In this document: in pieces, positions 1 through 9,800 of the stretch
Layout: each line of letters starts with the position of its first letter
Position numbering within the stretch: the stretch's first letter is position 1
DNA from: Flavobacteriales bacterium
Lineage (GTDB): Bacteria > Bacteroidota > Bacteroidia > UBA10329
Direction of reading: 5' to 3'
Length of the DNA stretch: 64,000 nucleotides
NCBI GenBank assembly: GCA_021739695.1
Contig: JAIPBM010000018.1
Coordinates: 23,642 to 87,641, forward strand
Notes under the pieces: model-generated
The model's database searches: none
What the model saw: only the letters and a program-made list of their open reading frames with translations
Told to the model about the DNA's origin: nothing
Position numbers and translations under genes: made by a program

Positions 1-305
1 AGTTTGGCGCCAACAATTGCAACCACCACTTTCTGCCCCACTTCCACGTTCGGGGCTCCACAAACGATGTCCAACAGTTCACCCGAACCGATATTCACCT
101 TCGTACAGTTCAAACGGTCGGCATCCGGATGCTTTTCCTTGCTCACCACCTCGCCTAGTACCAATCCTTCCAAACCTCCATTGATGGACGTAAAAGGAAT
201 GACCTTTTCCACTTCCAGACCACTGCCAGTAAGCAGTGCTGCAGCTTCGTTCACATCAAGATCAACAGGCAAGTATTGGCGAAGCCAATTGTAAGAAATG
301 TTCAT
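1..305 (-). CDS. pheT: Phenylalanine--tRNA ligase beta subunit, N-terminal part (cut by window edge)
   Basis: Only the first 101 codons are present; the gene starts at the ATG at 305 on the minus strand and runs off the left edge, with no stop inside the window. The N-terminus MNISYNWLRQYLPVDLD followed by a tRNA-binding OB-fold stretch with KEHPDADRLNCTKVNIG and VCGAPNV (about residues 57-88) is characteristic of the beta subunit of the cytoplasmic alpha2-beta2 enzyme that charges tRNA-Phe. The remainder, including the editing and anticodon-binding domains, lies outside. About 80 bases separate it from the stop of anmK, which reads in the same direction. Family assignment is confident despite the truncation. 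Confidence 0.9.
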   Translation of the reverse strand, partial: MNISYNWLRQYLPVDLDVNEAAALLTGSGLEVEKVIPFTSINGGLEGLVLGEVVSKEKHPDADRLNCTKVNIGSGELLDIVCGAPNVEVGQKVVVAIVGAK

Positions 306-386
306 TCTAATAAGTTTGGGTCGCGAATTTAAGCTTTGTGCCGTTCTAAAAGAGAAAGACTAGGCATCGCTCAGCAGACATGTATC

Positions 387-1460
387 TTATTTGGTTGGCA
401 AACTGATGTGGCCAGAGCTGCTATCTCGTTCTGCTCCTGTTACACTTTTCAAGACATTGATTTCGCCATGGTATTTCAAAACGCCCAGAAATGCGAAGAT
501 CAGTGCTTCTTTAAAGTCAATTATTTCAGATTCAGGAATTACAACATTTGTATTTGAAAGTGCGCTGATCCGTTCCATCAGGAACGTGTTTTTTGCACCT
601 CCGCCCGTCACCAAAACACTTCCACCAGCAGCATGTGCATTTATAACCGAACTGATCTGCTGAGCAGCGTGTTCCACAACGGTTCTCAACTTAGTCTCTA
701 TCGATTTTTCAGAACGCTGAATGATCGGTAAAAACGCTTGTTCCAACCACTCGCGCGATAAGGAAGGTCGGTTCATCTGAGAATAAACTGGGAGTTGATT
801 CAGATCAGCCAACAGTTGTTCATCCTCATTCCCAGATCTCGCAAGTTCTCCAGCCAGGTCGTATGGTTTTCCTAATACATTGGCTAATGGATTCAAAGCA
901 ATGTTCACTGGGCAAATATCAAAAGCGCGCCTAGTGTCGCCCATCCTGTAACTGATATTTGAAAATCCACCCAAATTCAAACACATGTCAAATTCAGAAA
1001 ATAAGAGCTCATCTCCCATCGGAACCAATGGAGCGCCTTGCCCACCCAACGAAACATCCAATGTTCGGAAATCCGAAATCGTTGTGTTTCCTGTACAATT
1101 GGCAATTTCATCTCCACTTCCAATCTGCAATGTGTACCTATTTGCAGGGTCATGGAAAACCGTGTGCCCATGCGAGCAAATAAGATCTGGATCAGCCAAA
1201 TGGAACTTCGTCAAAAAGGCACAAACGTGTTGGCCGATGTACTTTCCGAAAACAATATTCAGTTCTGCGAGGTCGACAGGAGCAAGAGTGTGTGCGTTCC
1301 CGAGCTTAGCGCGCCATTCAGAATCATACTCGATACATTCGGTTGCGCTGATCTTGAAACTCCAATTTCCATCGAAATTGAACTCAACGAAACACAGATC
1401 AAGCCCATCGAGTGATGTGCCCGACATGATACCAACGGCCAATGTTCTGTGCGGAGTCAA
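387..1460 (-). CDS. anmK: Anhydro-N-acetylmuramic acid kinase
   Basis: This 357-residue protein phosphorylates and opens 1,6-anhydro-MurNAc released during peptidoglycan turnover, giving MurNAc-6-phosphate in the cytoplasm. The N-terminal phosphate-binding motif GIMSGTSLDGLD (residues 10-21) is diagnostic, and a second ATPase-fold glycine loop, VTGGGAKN, sits near residue 290. The length matches the family. The start is a TTG at 1460: the frame stays open upstream to a stop near 1487 but contains no ATG, and the TTG leaves the usual short leader before the GIMSGTS motif. It is divergent from the acyl-CoA dehydrogenase gene. With murF nearby it forms a loose cell-wall theme, but the genes are not in one operon. 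Confidence 0.93.
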   Translation of the reverse strand: MTPHRTLAVGIMSGTSLDGLDLCFVEFNFDGNWSFKISATECIEYDSEWRAKLGNAHTLAPVDLAELNIVFGKYIGQHVCAFLTKFHLADPDLICSHGHTVFHDPANRYTLQIGSGDEIANCTGNTTISDFRTLDVSLGGQGAPLVPMGDELLFSEFDMCLNLGGFSNISYRMGDTRRAFDICPVNIALNPLANVLGKPYDLAGELARSGNEDEQLLADLNQLPVYSQMNRPSLSREWLEQAFLPIIQRSEKSIETKLRTVVEHAAQQISSVINAHAAGGSVLVTGGGAKNTFLMERISALSNTNVVIPESEIIDFKEALIFAFLGVLKYHGEINVLKSVTGAERDSSSGHISLPTK

Positions 1461-1499
1461 AGTGTGGTGTAACGTTAATGAATTTTAGGATGAATAAAG

Positions 1500-1507
1500 T
1501 ACATTTG
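1500..1507 (+). promoter_or_regulatory. -7 promoter box TACATTTG for the acyl-CoA dehydrogenase gene
   Basis: TACATTTG matches the Bacteroidota primary-sigma -7 consensus TAnnTTTG. It lies 26 bases before the ATG at 1533. The expected TTTG box 19 bases further up is poor (AATG), so only the -7 half is clear. Confidence 0.5.
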
Positions 1508-1532
1508 CCGCTCACCAAAGCACCATTTTAAG

Positions 1533-2675
1533 ATGAAAATCGAGCTGAACGAGGAACACCTGATGATACAGAAAGCGGCACGCGACTTTGCCCAAACTGA
1601 GTTATTACCCGGTGTGATAGAACGCGACAGTAAAATGGAGTTCCCTTACGAACAGGTTAAAAAAATGGGCGAACTGGGTTTTCTCGGTTTGATGGTTGAC
1701 CCGAAGTATGGCGGAAGTGGAATGGATACCATTTCGTACGTCCTTGCCATGGAAGAGATTTCTAAAGTGGACAATTCGGCTTCTGTTTGCATGTCGGTAA
1801 ACAACTCGTTGGTGTGCTGGGGATTGGAGAAATATGGAACCGAGGAACAAAAACAGAAATACCTGGTGCCATTGGCTACTGGAGAAGTAATAGGTGCATT
1901 CGCACTTTCGGAACCAGAAGCGGGTTCAGATGCTACTTCTCAGCAGACTACGGCTATCGACATGGGTGATCATTACCTGCTGAACGGAACCAAAAACTGG
2001 ATCACCAATGGTGGAAACGCTTCAACGTATTTGGTAATTGCACAGACAGATGTTGAGAAAGGCCACCGCGGCATCAATGTCTTGATTGTTGAGAAAGGCA
2101 TGGAAGGTTTCACCGTTGGAGCAAAAGAAGATAAACTCGGAATCCGTTCTTCAGACACGCATTCCTTGATGTTCCAAGATGTGAAAGTTCCGAAAGAGAA
2201 CAGAATAGGTGAGGATGGATTTGGGTTCAAATTCGCGATGATGACGCTTTCTGGAGGAAGAATTGGTATTGCAGCACAAGCACTTGGAATTGCAAGTGGC
2301 GCGTATGAGTTGGCGTTGGCCTATTCTAAAGAGCGTAAAGCTTTCGGAAAAACAATCAATCAACATCAGATCATCCAATTCAAATTGGCCGACATGGCCA
2401 CAGAGATTGAGGCTGCTCGTTTGTTGATCTACAAATCTGCTTGGCACAAAGACCAAGGAATGAACTATGATGTTTCAAGTTCAATGGCCAAGTTATTTGC
2501 CTCGAAAGTTGCGATGGACACCACGGTTGAAGCCGTTCAGATTCATGGCGGATACGGTTATGTAAAGGAATATCACGTAGAACGTTTGATGCGTGATGCG
2601 AAGATCACTCAGATCTACGAAGGCACTTCTGAAGTTCAGAAGATCGTTATCTCCAGAGCTGTTACGAAGGATTAA
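1533..2675 (+). CDS. Acyl-CoA dehydrogenase (short-chain/butyryl type)
   Basis: A 380-residue flavoenzyme that introduces the alpha-beta double bond in acyl-CoA during fatty acid or amino acid breakdown, passing electrons to ETF. Visible family marks are the N-terminal helical domain, FALSEPEAGSDA (about residues 129-140), the flavin-binding WITNGG, RKAFGKTINQHQ, and near the end QIYEGTSEVQ, where Glu363 is the expected catalytic base as in short-chain dehydrogenases. The length is normal. Its stop codon shares four bases with the stop of the convergent murF. No ETF or other beta-oxidation gene is adjacent, so the chain-length specificity cannot be read from context. Confidence 0.93.
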   Translation: MKIELNEEHLMIQKAARDFAQTELLPGVIERDSKMEFPYEQVKKMGELGFLGLMVDPKYGGSGMDTISYVLAMEEISKVDNSASVCMSVNNSLVCWGLEKYGTEEQKQKYLVPLATGEVIGAFALSEPEAGSDATSQQTTAIDMGDHYLLNGTKNWITNGGNASTYLVIAQTDVEKGHRGINVLIVEKGMEGFTVGAKEDKLGIRSSDTHSLMFQDVKVPKENRIGEDGFGFKFAMMTLSGGRIGIAAQALGIASGAYELALAYSKERKAFGKTINQHQIIQFKLADMATEIEAARLLIYKSAWHKDQGMNYDVSSSMAKLFASKVAMDTTVEAVQIHGGYGYVKEYHVERLMRDAKITQIYEGTSEVQKIVISRAVTKD

Positions 2676-3985
2676 GAAAGAAGCAGTTCAGCAGCTTTCT
2701 CCAATTTGTTTCCACGCGAACCTTTGATAAGTACCGTTTCATTTTCGAATGGATGGGTGCTCAACCAAACATTCAATTCTGAGACGTTCGTAAAGAAATT
2801 GAATGGAAAATCATCCTTGAACTGAAGAAATTCAGCTCCAACCAAACAAACCGTTTTCAGCTTTAGCGACAACAATCTAGAGCAGATGAATCGATGCTCT
2901 TCAGAACTTGTTGGCCCTAACTCAAGCATCTCTCCCAATATCACGGAATGGTTCGTACCATCAGAGCCAAGCAGATTGCTAATAGCCACATCCATGCTGC
3001 TCGGATTGGCATTATAGGCATCAAGAATGAACGTGTTCGAATCCCTTTTTCTGATTTCAGAACGGTTATTTGTAGGCTGATATCCAGAAATTCCTCGAGC
3101 TATTTCATCGTCCGAGAGGCCGAAAACGATTCCAGTTGCAACAGCTGCCATGATGTTTGGCAGATTATATGTGCCAGTAAGATTTGTCTTTACAACGGGC
3201 GCATCATCCAACCTTGCTGAATCTGCTTTACGTGTCCACTGTACGGAAACAAAATTTCCTTCACGCACGATTCTTGCTTGAACATCATCTGTTGGCAAAG
3301 TACCATAATAGAATGCTTTGCTTCCTTCGGCATTATCCATCAATGGCTTGTCGCAACTATGCACTAGAAGTTTTCCACCGTACTTTCGAATGTGATCAAA
3401 CAACTCTGTTTTCGTTTTAAGCACACCTTCCAGTCCACCCATTGTCTCCAAATGTGCTTTGCCAATGTTTGTTATCAGCGCATAATTAGGGTCAGCAATA
3501 TCACACAGCTCCTTAATATCTCCCTGCTTGCTAGCTCCCATTTCAATAATGGCAATCTCATGGTCTGCATTCAACTGGAACAAGGTCAGCGGAACGCCTA
3601 TCTGATTATTGAAGTTGCCTGTTGTTGCCAGCACGCTGAACTTCTGACTAAGCACGGCATTCATCAGTTCCTTTGTGGTCGTTTTTCCATTGGAACCAGT
3701 AATTCCAATTATCGGAATATCAAATTGATGCCTATGATAACTTGCCAGATCTTGTAGTGTCTTCAAGCCATCTACAACTTTAATAAGGCCTTTTGTTTCT
3801 GCTAAGGAAGCATCGTCTGCTATGGAATATGCCGCTCCTTTTTCAAGCGCTTCCAACGCAAATGAGTTTCCGTCAAACGTTTCGCCTTTAAGTGAAACGT
3901 AAATGCAATCTTTTGTGATCTTCCGGCTATCCGTGCAAATTACAGGATGCATTTGAAAAAGCATGTAGAGTTCAGAGATTTCCAT
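2672..3985 (-). CDS. murF: UDP-N-acetylmuramoyl-tripeptide--D-alanyl-D-alanine ligase
   Basis: A 437-residue Mur ligase that adds D-Ala-D-Ala to UDP-MurNAc-tripeptide, the last cytoplasmic step of the peptidoglycan precursor. The domain order is typical: N-terminal substrate domain with TDSRKI and an FVALKG-like VSLKGETFDG, the ATP loop GITGSNGKTTTKE (about residue 95-107), the central domain with EMGASKQGDI, and the C-terminal domain with LDAYNANPSSM. It lies downstream of gldJ in the same direction but a strong terminator separates them, so it probably has its own start signal. As I recall, gldJ and murF are also neighbours in Flavobacterium, which supports a conserved block. Confidence 0.95.
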   Translation of the reverse strand: MEISELYMLFQMHPVICTDSRKITKDCIYVSLKGETFDGNSFALEALEKGAAYSIADDASLAETKGLIKVVDGLKTLQDLASYHRHQFDIPIIGITGSNGKTTTKELMNAVLSQKFSVLATTGNFNNQIGVPLTLFQLNADHEIAIIEMGASKQGDIKELCDIADPNYALITNIGKAHLETMGGLEGVLKTKTELFDHIRKYGGKLLVHSCDKPLMDNAEGSKAFYYGTLPTDDVQARIVREGNFVSVQWTRKADSARLDDAPVVKTNLTGTYNLPNIMAAVATGIVFGLSDDEIARGISGYQPTNNRSEIRKRDSNTFILDAYNANPSSMDVAISNLLGSDGTNHSVILGEMLELGPTSSEEHRFICSRLLSLKLKTVCLVGAEFLQFKDDFPFNFFTNVSELNVWLSTHPFENETVLIKGSRGNKLEKAAELLLS

Positions 3986-3999
3986 TGGCGAAAAATAAA

Positions 4000-4028
4000 A
4001 AACCCCAAGCCAAAAAGGCTTGGGGTTT
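4000..4028 (-). terminator. Rho-independent terminator after gldJ
   Basis: A perfect 12-base stem, AAACCCCAAGCC / GGCTTGGGGTTT with an AAAAA loop, is followed on the minus strand by TTTTATTTTTC. It lies between the gldJ stop (4049) and the murF start (3985). Confidence 0.9.
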
Positions 4029-4048
4029 CAAATCAGTTATAAGATTTA

Positions 4049-5527
4049 TTAATCCATCGTTTGTGTTCCCACGCGGGTCATCGCACATCGGAAACCAATA
4101 TCATCTGTAGATTGCTCAGCATCCAAGAATCTTCTTGTGCCAGGAACTAGGAAGTAAGCACGGTCTTTCCAAGAACCTCCCTTGTAAACGTGAGCTTCAT
4201 CGTTGATCAAAGATGTAGCGCCCCATTCGTACATTCTCTTCTTGGCCTTATCTCCTCCAGTATTATATTCATCATTGCTGTAGAAAATGGATGAAGAATA
4301 ATCTCCATCCAAGAAGTTGATGTTGTCGGCTTTCTTGTAATTCCTACGCTGAGTATTTTCTTCCTCCGTTACATCTCTCCAGATAATTTTACCCAAGCTG
4401 TCTTTCTCGGCAATTTCACCTTCTTCTTCTCTTAGCTGAGTTTTGAAAACGTTACCTCTGAATGCTCGGAAATCATCATCATCCTCCATGCTCAATGGAC
4501 GATAAACGTCTTTCACCCACTCATTCACGTTACCAGCCATGCAATAAAGACCGTAATCGTTTGGCCAGTACGAAGAAACATCTGTTGGAATATCGGCACG
4601 GTCATTCAAATAACCTGCAGCACCCATGTTATCTCCTTTACCTCGCTTAAAGTTGGCCATCATTTCACCTTTGAATTGATCATCGGCATTCCTCATGTAA
4701 GCACCATTCCAAGGGTACAGTCTTCTTTCAGTAACACGCTCAAAAACCGTGTTTCCAATCAATCCCAGTGCCGCGAATTCCCACTCCGCTTCTGTTGGGA
4801 GTCGGTAGCGTGGCAACAGAATTCCATCCTCAATTCTCACTTTACGCGTATCCTTATTCGGGTCAAGGTCAATCAGATCTGAACGAACCAATCCTTCATA
4901 CTGTCCTGCCAAATAAGCATCAGTATTGAAGTTATCTTCATCAACCTGATTTGGATTTGTTCTAAGTATACCTTCTCTTACAAGAATCATTTCGTTAACC
5001 CTATCAGTTCTCCAAGCACAGTAATCCGTTGCTTGCAACCAGTTAACGCCAACTACTGGATAATAATTGTAGGCCGGATGGCGCAGGTACAATTCCACAT
5101 ACGGTTCGTTAAAGCCCAATTTACTTCTCCACACCAAGGTATCTGGAAGCGCTTTTCTGTAAACCTCTGGGTAACTCGCGTAAAAAACGCGTGTTATCCA
5201 GTACAGATATTCGCGATAATCAACATTGGTTACTTCGGTCTCATCCATGTAAAATGATGACACGGTAGCTCTTCTAGGAATGTTATCCCAGTCATGACGA
5301 ACGTCTTGCTCAACACGACCCATGGTAAATGTACCACCTTCAACAAAAACCAATCCTGGGCCTGTTTCCTGACCTTCCCACGGAGTTACTTCAAAACCAC
5401 CATTTTTAGGGTCATTATTATTCCAACCTGTTGTATTTGACCTATCCTTTTGGCAGGAAACCAAACCAAACGTGGCAACCAAGAACAGACTGAATATTTT
5501 TATGATATTGATGCTTGTGGACTTCAT
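4049..5527 (-). CDS. gldJ: Gliding motility / type IX secretion lipoprotein GldJ
   Basis: A SUMF1/formylglycine-enzyme-fold lipoprotein required in gliding Bacteroidota for motility and for stability of the type IX secretion apparatus. The chosen ATG at 5527 (492 residues) gives a lipoprotein signal ending LVSC; a longer reading from 5572 adds 15 residues that spoil the signal. The fold marks are VFVEGGTFTMG near residue 60, DETEVTNVDYREYL, YRLPTEAEWEFAA, GNVNEWVKDVY, and the closing GGSWKDR...GFRCA. Catalytic cysteines of true formylglycine enzymes are not evident, consistent with a structural role. It sits between the PorP/SprF gene and murF. GldK is a close relative, but the neighbourhood and acidic C-terminal half favour GldJ. 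Confidence 0.9.
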   Translation of the reverse strand: MKSTSINIIKIFSLFLVATFGLVSCQKDRSNTTGWNNNDPKNGGFEVTPWEGQETGPGLVFVEGGTFTMGRVEQDVRHDWDNIPRRATVSSFYMDETEVTNVDYREYLYWITRVFYASYPEVYRKALPDTLVWRSKLGFNEPYVELYLRHPAYNYYPVVGVNWLQATDYCAWRTDRVNEMILVREGILRTNPNQVDEDNFNTDAYLAGQYEGLVRSDLIDLDPNKDTRKVRIEDGILLPRYRLPTEAEWEFAALGLIGNTVFERVTERRLYPWNGAYMRNADDQFKGEMMANFKRGKGDNMGAAGYLNDRADIPTDVSSYWPNDYGLYCMAGNVNEWVKDVYRPLSMEDDDDFRAFRGNVFKTQLREEEGEIAEKDSLGKIIWRDVTEEENTQRRNYKKADNINFLDGDYSSSIFYSNDEYNTGGDKAKKRMYEWGATSLINDEAHVYKGGSWKDRAYFLVPGTRRFLDAEQSTDDIGFRCAMTRVGTQTMD

Positions 5528-5588
5528 GACTATGTTGTTTCTAAACATGCGTTGAACGGAAAAACGACTCAATTGTTACGATATTGTA

Positions 5589-6569
5589 TCAGAACGATGG
5601 ACAATCGATGGCTCTGAACTTTTTCTTAGGCTTTCTACATCCGAATTGGAGACCCAACGAGAACTCGTGAGAACCAGCAGTATTATTGGTCAGAGAAGAG
5701 ATGGTAACGTCATAACTATATCCGAATTTGAATGCTCCTTGCTGAAAGCCAATAAGGACGATGAATGCATCCGGATTATTGAAACTCTGACGGAACCATA
5801 GACCACCTACGATAAATCCTTTTGACAAGTAAAAACCGTAATTCAACTGCTGAAAATCTTGTTGGTGTTGGTAAAGGATATTTGGAGAAAGGTTCCATTT
5901 CTTATCCTGCTCTCTTCTGTTCCCGAAGTAAATGTTAACTCCAGCATGTCCGGTGAATTTCACTGGTAGCTTACTGAAACCAGCAAAACCTTCATCAGGT
6001 TGAGTCATATGATGCGCTGCGAATCCAACGTAAAACTTTTCAGTGTAACCGATGATTCCAGCAGAGAAATCAGCGAAGATTCTACTAGTATTAGGTTTAA
6101 CTTCATTAGTTGGATAAACGAACCCATATCTAGGATCAATCATATCTCCAAAGGTCAGTTTATTCCAGTCAATACTTCTTTGTACAACAGTCGCTTGCGC
6201 GCCAATTCTCAAAGAGAATTTTCTGGTAACATTCATTCGGTAAGCATAAATAAGGCTTCCCTCGAAACTATTCAACGTTCCTTCTCCAGCCCTGTCTGCC
6301 ATAAAATATCCGCCCAAGCCTCCATGAAGAGCATTAACATCCATATCAAAGGACGCAGCATAGGTAACGAACGTACCAGAAATGGCTGGCCACTGATTTC
6401 GATAGTTCATCACAACCCTCGGACACCTCTTCGAACCAGCAAACGCAGGGTTCAAATAGAGTGGATTAGCATAGAATTGAGTGAACTGCGGATCCTGAGC
6501 AAATGCTTCATTGGCCGTCCAAGTCCCCACAAATACCAACACAAAGGCAACGAAAAACCGCTTCAGCAT
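5589..6569 (-). CDS. PorP/SprF family type IX secretion outer-membrane protein
   Basis: A 326-residue outer-membrane beta-barrel of the PorP/SprF family, which partner with type IX machinery or with large adhesins at the cell surface. The signal peptide (MLKRFFVAFVLVFVG, ending around EAFAQ) is followed by the family hallmark DPQFTQFYANPLYLNPAFAG and later MNYRNQWPA. The upstream extension to 6596 would need a TTG; the ATG at 6569 gives a clean signal. It reads with gldJ, 61 bases apart, and probably shares its transcript. The 234 bases between this gene and porU hold the divergent control region; I see no convincing -7 box or small gene there. Which adhesin it would serve is not visible. Confidence 0.9.
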   Translation of the reverse strand: MLKRFFVAFVLVFVGTWTANEAFAQDPQFTQFYANPLYLNPAFAGSKRCPRVVMNYRNQWPAISGTFVTYAASFDMDVNALHGGLGGYFMADRAGEGTLNSFEGSLIYAYRMNVTRKFSLRIGAQATVVQRSIDWNKLTFGDMIDPRYGFVYPTNEVKPNTSRIFADFSAGIIGYTEKFYVGFAAHHMTQPDEGFAGFSKLPVKFTGHAGVNIYFGNRREQDKKWNLSPNILYQHQQDFQQLNYGFYLSKGFIVGGLWFRQSFNNPDAFIVLIGFQQGAFKFGYSYDVTISSLTNNTAGSHEFSLGLQFGCRKPKKKFRAIDCPSF

Positions 6570-6803
6570 TCTGGCTTTTTGAAATTTAAAGGACAATAAT
6601 ACGAATTAATTTAGTTTGGAATCTTGGCAACAAAGTAGAATAAAATGATTGTTTTTGTACAATATTTCGGAACACTAGTCGTTATGCGGCTGTTTCCTGA
6701 TTCGAACGGGTCAAATTTAAGTTGAAACGAAACACAACCGACAGATATTATACCGTAAAATTAATTGTACTACAATTGCCTTTGAAAAATCGTTTTTCGA
6801 CCA

Positions 6804-9800
6804 ATGAATAGCTTCTTAAAATTTTCCCTCAGCATTTTTTTTGTCATTCTCGTTGTCAGTGACGTAAATGCGCAGCAAAATTCATCCCTAATAACCAAGG
6901 TCCAGCGCCTAAATGGTCTTGACCCCGTCAATTGGAAAGCTCCAATCAAGGAAGTGACCTTTGATGGTTCCGAAAAGACCCATCTCTTTTTTGAAGGTGC
7001 AGTCTATTTGAACGAAAGTTCGCTTCCGTCTTACATCAGAAATATTCGCACATCATCAGGAAATTCACTTCAGGCAAGTTTTGCAGACATACAATTTGAG
7101 CCTCTTACCTTAAGTGAAAGAGAAGCAATTCAAGGAATTGCTATTGAATCTTCAGTACGCATCGAAGTTGATAATTACACGGAACGGAAACAGAATTACA
7201 CACGAGTTTCGTTCGTTCCGATCAGAAAAAACCCAACATCAGGTCAACTGGAAAAAGTAGTTGGCTTCAGATTGCAAACACAATCAATTCCAATCTCTGA
7301 AACCAAAGCCGCTGCTGCTACCGGATTTGCTACCAGTTCTGTACTTGCATCTGGCAATTGGTATAAAGTTGCCGTTACGCAAGACGGAATGTTTCGACTA
7401 ACGTACAGCGACCTCCAGAATTTAGGATTAGACGTGGCATCGATAGACCCTAGACGAATCAATATATATGGTAATGGTGGCGGAATGCTGCCAGAAGCAA
7501 ATAATGCTTTTAGACATGACGACCTTGAGCAGAATGCGATTGAAGTAGTCGGAGAAGCGGATGGAAGTTTTGACCAAGGCGATTACATCATATTCTACGC
7601 AAAAGGGCCTAATAGCTGGATCCAAGACAGTTCGAGTTGTGGCTTATTTCGCCATCAATTGAACCTATATAGTGATAAAGCCTACTATTTCCTCACGATT
7701 GATCGCGGAATGGGAAGAAGGGTTGCGACCGAGAACGATCCTGCATCGTCATCTACGCATACAGTTACATCATTTGTTGACTATCAATTTCATGAATCGG
7801 ACCAGGTAAACTTGGTGAAGTCAGGACGACAGTGGTTTGGAGAAGAATTCGATATTCAAACTTCCTATGGTTTCGACTTTGGTTTTTCAAACGTCAGATC
7901 ATCTGAGCCAGCATACGTTGCTGTCAATTTCTTAGGCAAATATTCGTCCGCGACTTCCTATTCTGTCAAGGTGAATGGAACATCAGTGGTCAGCTCCCTA
8001 ACAATCAACGGAACTTCTGGAGCTTACGCACCACAGGCGGTTGCCAAGAGTTCTTGCACGGAAGTTCAACTTTCGTCTGGCAATACCAATGTGACAGTAA
8101 CTTATAATAAGAGTGGAATTCCCAGTGCTGTGGGTTGGCTCGATTATATTGAGGTCATTTTAAAACGGAATCTTTCAATGTCGGGAGGACAAATGGCATT
8201 CCGAGACCTAGAATCTGTCGGACTTGGAAATGTTGGAGAATTCCAGATTGCAAATGCGAATGGGTCTTTACGAATTTGGGAAACTACTGACCCTACGAAT
8301 GTGATCCAGCGCAATCTCACACTATCTGGTTCAACGGGTCGATTTAAAATAGAGACTGATTCGTTGCGCCAATTCATGGCCTTTAATGGTAGCAGCTACT
8401 ATACTCCAGAACTTATCGGACAAGTGGACAACCAAAATCTCCATGGGCTTTCACAAAAAAACATGGTTATCGTTGCTCATCCAAACTTCATGAGCGAAGC
8501 CGAACGTTTGGCCAATTTCCATGAACAAAATCAGACAAATGCTCTTTCGGTTCATATCGTAACGCCACAGCAGATATATAATGAGTTCTCTTCGGGTGCA
8601 CAGGATGTATCTGCTATTCGTGACTTTGTGCGCATGTTCTATCAGCGAAGCACAGGTTGGCAAGATATGCCGCGCTATCTCCTGCTTTTTGGAGATGCTT
8701 CTTACGACTACAAAGACCGCTTGCCAGACAACACCAATTACGTTCCAACTTACGAGTCGGTTGAATCTTTAACACCAACAACAAGTTATGCCTCTGACGA
8801 CTTCTACGGACTTTTAGATCCTCAGGAAGGAAATTGGACCACATCTTCGAACGCTGCTTTGGATATTGGAATAGGAAGATTCGTAGCAAGAACATTGGAT
8901 GACGCCCGTGTATTCGTAGATAAGATCTATCGATACGAGGAATTGAACATCGCAAGTCTTGTCACTACAGAAGCGTGTAGCACAGGTGTTTCAACAACCA
9001 CGTCACCAGATTGGCGAAACAGGATCTGTTTTGTTGCAGATGACGAAGACAATAACATGCACCTCAATCAGGCAGATCAGTTAGCCACGATGGTTGACAC
9101 GATGTATCCAGAGTACAACATCAGCAAGATTTATTTGGACTCCTACATTCAAGAGTCTACACCTGGCGGACAACGTTATCCAGAAGTGACAATTGACATC
9201 AACAATACGGTACAGCGTGGCTCACTCATAATAAATTACACAGGGCACGGTGGAGAATTGGGTTGGGCGCATGAGCGTGTTCTTGGCGTGACAGATATAG
9301 ATAGCTGGACCAACCTATCTGACCTTGCCGTTTTCGTTACTGCAACTTGCGAATTTACACGGTATGACGACCCGAGTCGGATTTCTGCTGGAGAGCTGGT
9401 TCACCTGAATCCGAACGGAGGCGGGATTGCGCTCTTTACAACTTCAAGATTGGTTTATTCTGCTCCTAACTTCACCTTGAACAAAAACTTCTACCTCAAC
9501 TTGCTGGTTGAGCAACCTTGGGGGCCGCCAACAATGGGAGACGTTATTCGGATGACCAAAGTGGCAAGTGGCGGTTCTGTGAATAATCGGAATTTCAGTC
9601 TGATAGGAGATCCAGCACAACGTTTGGCTTTCCCGCTTCATGATGTGGAAACACTCACCATCAATTCTGAAAATGTAAATTCTCTCACCGACACAATAAA
9701 TGCCTTAGAACTCGTTACGGTAACCGGTAGAATGAAGAACAGGAACGGTCAATTAATGCCAGATTTTACTGGAACAGTATATCCAACTGTATTTGATAAG

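Noticed and set aside
6648..6728. Short ORFs in the porP-porU gap
   Set aside because: About 26 codons, no supporting signal; the gap is the expected divergent control region.
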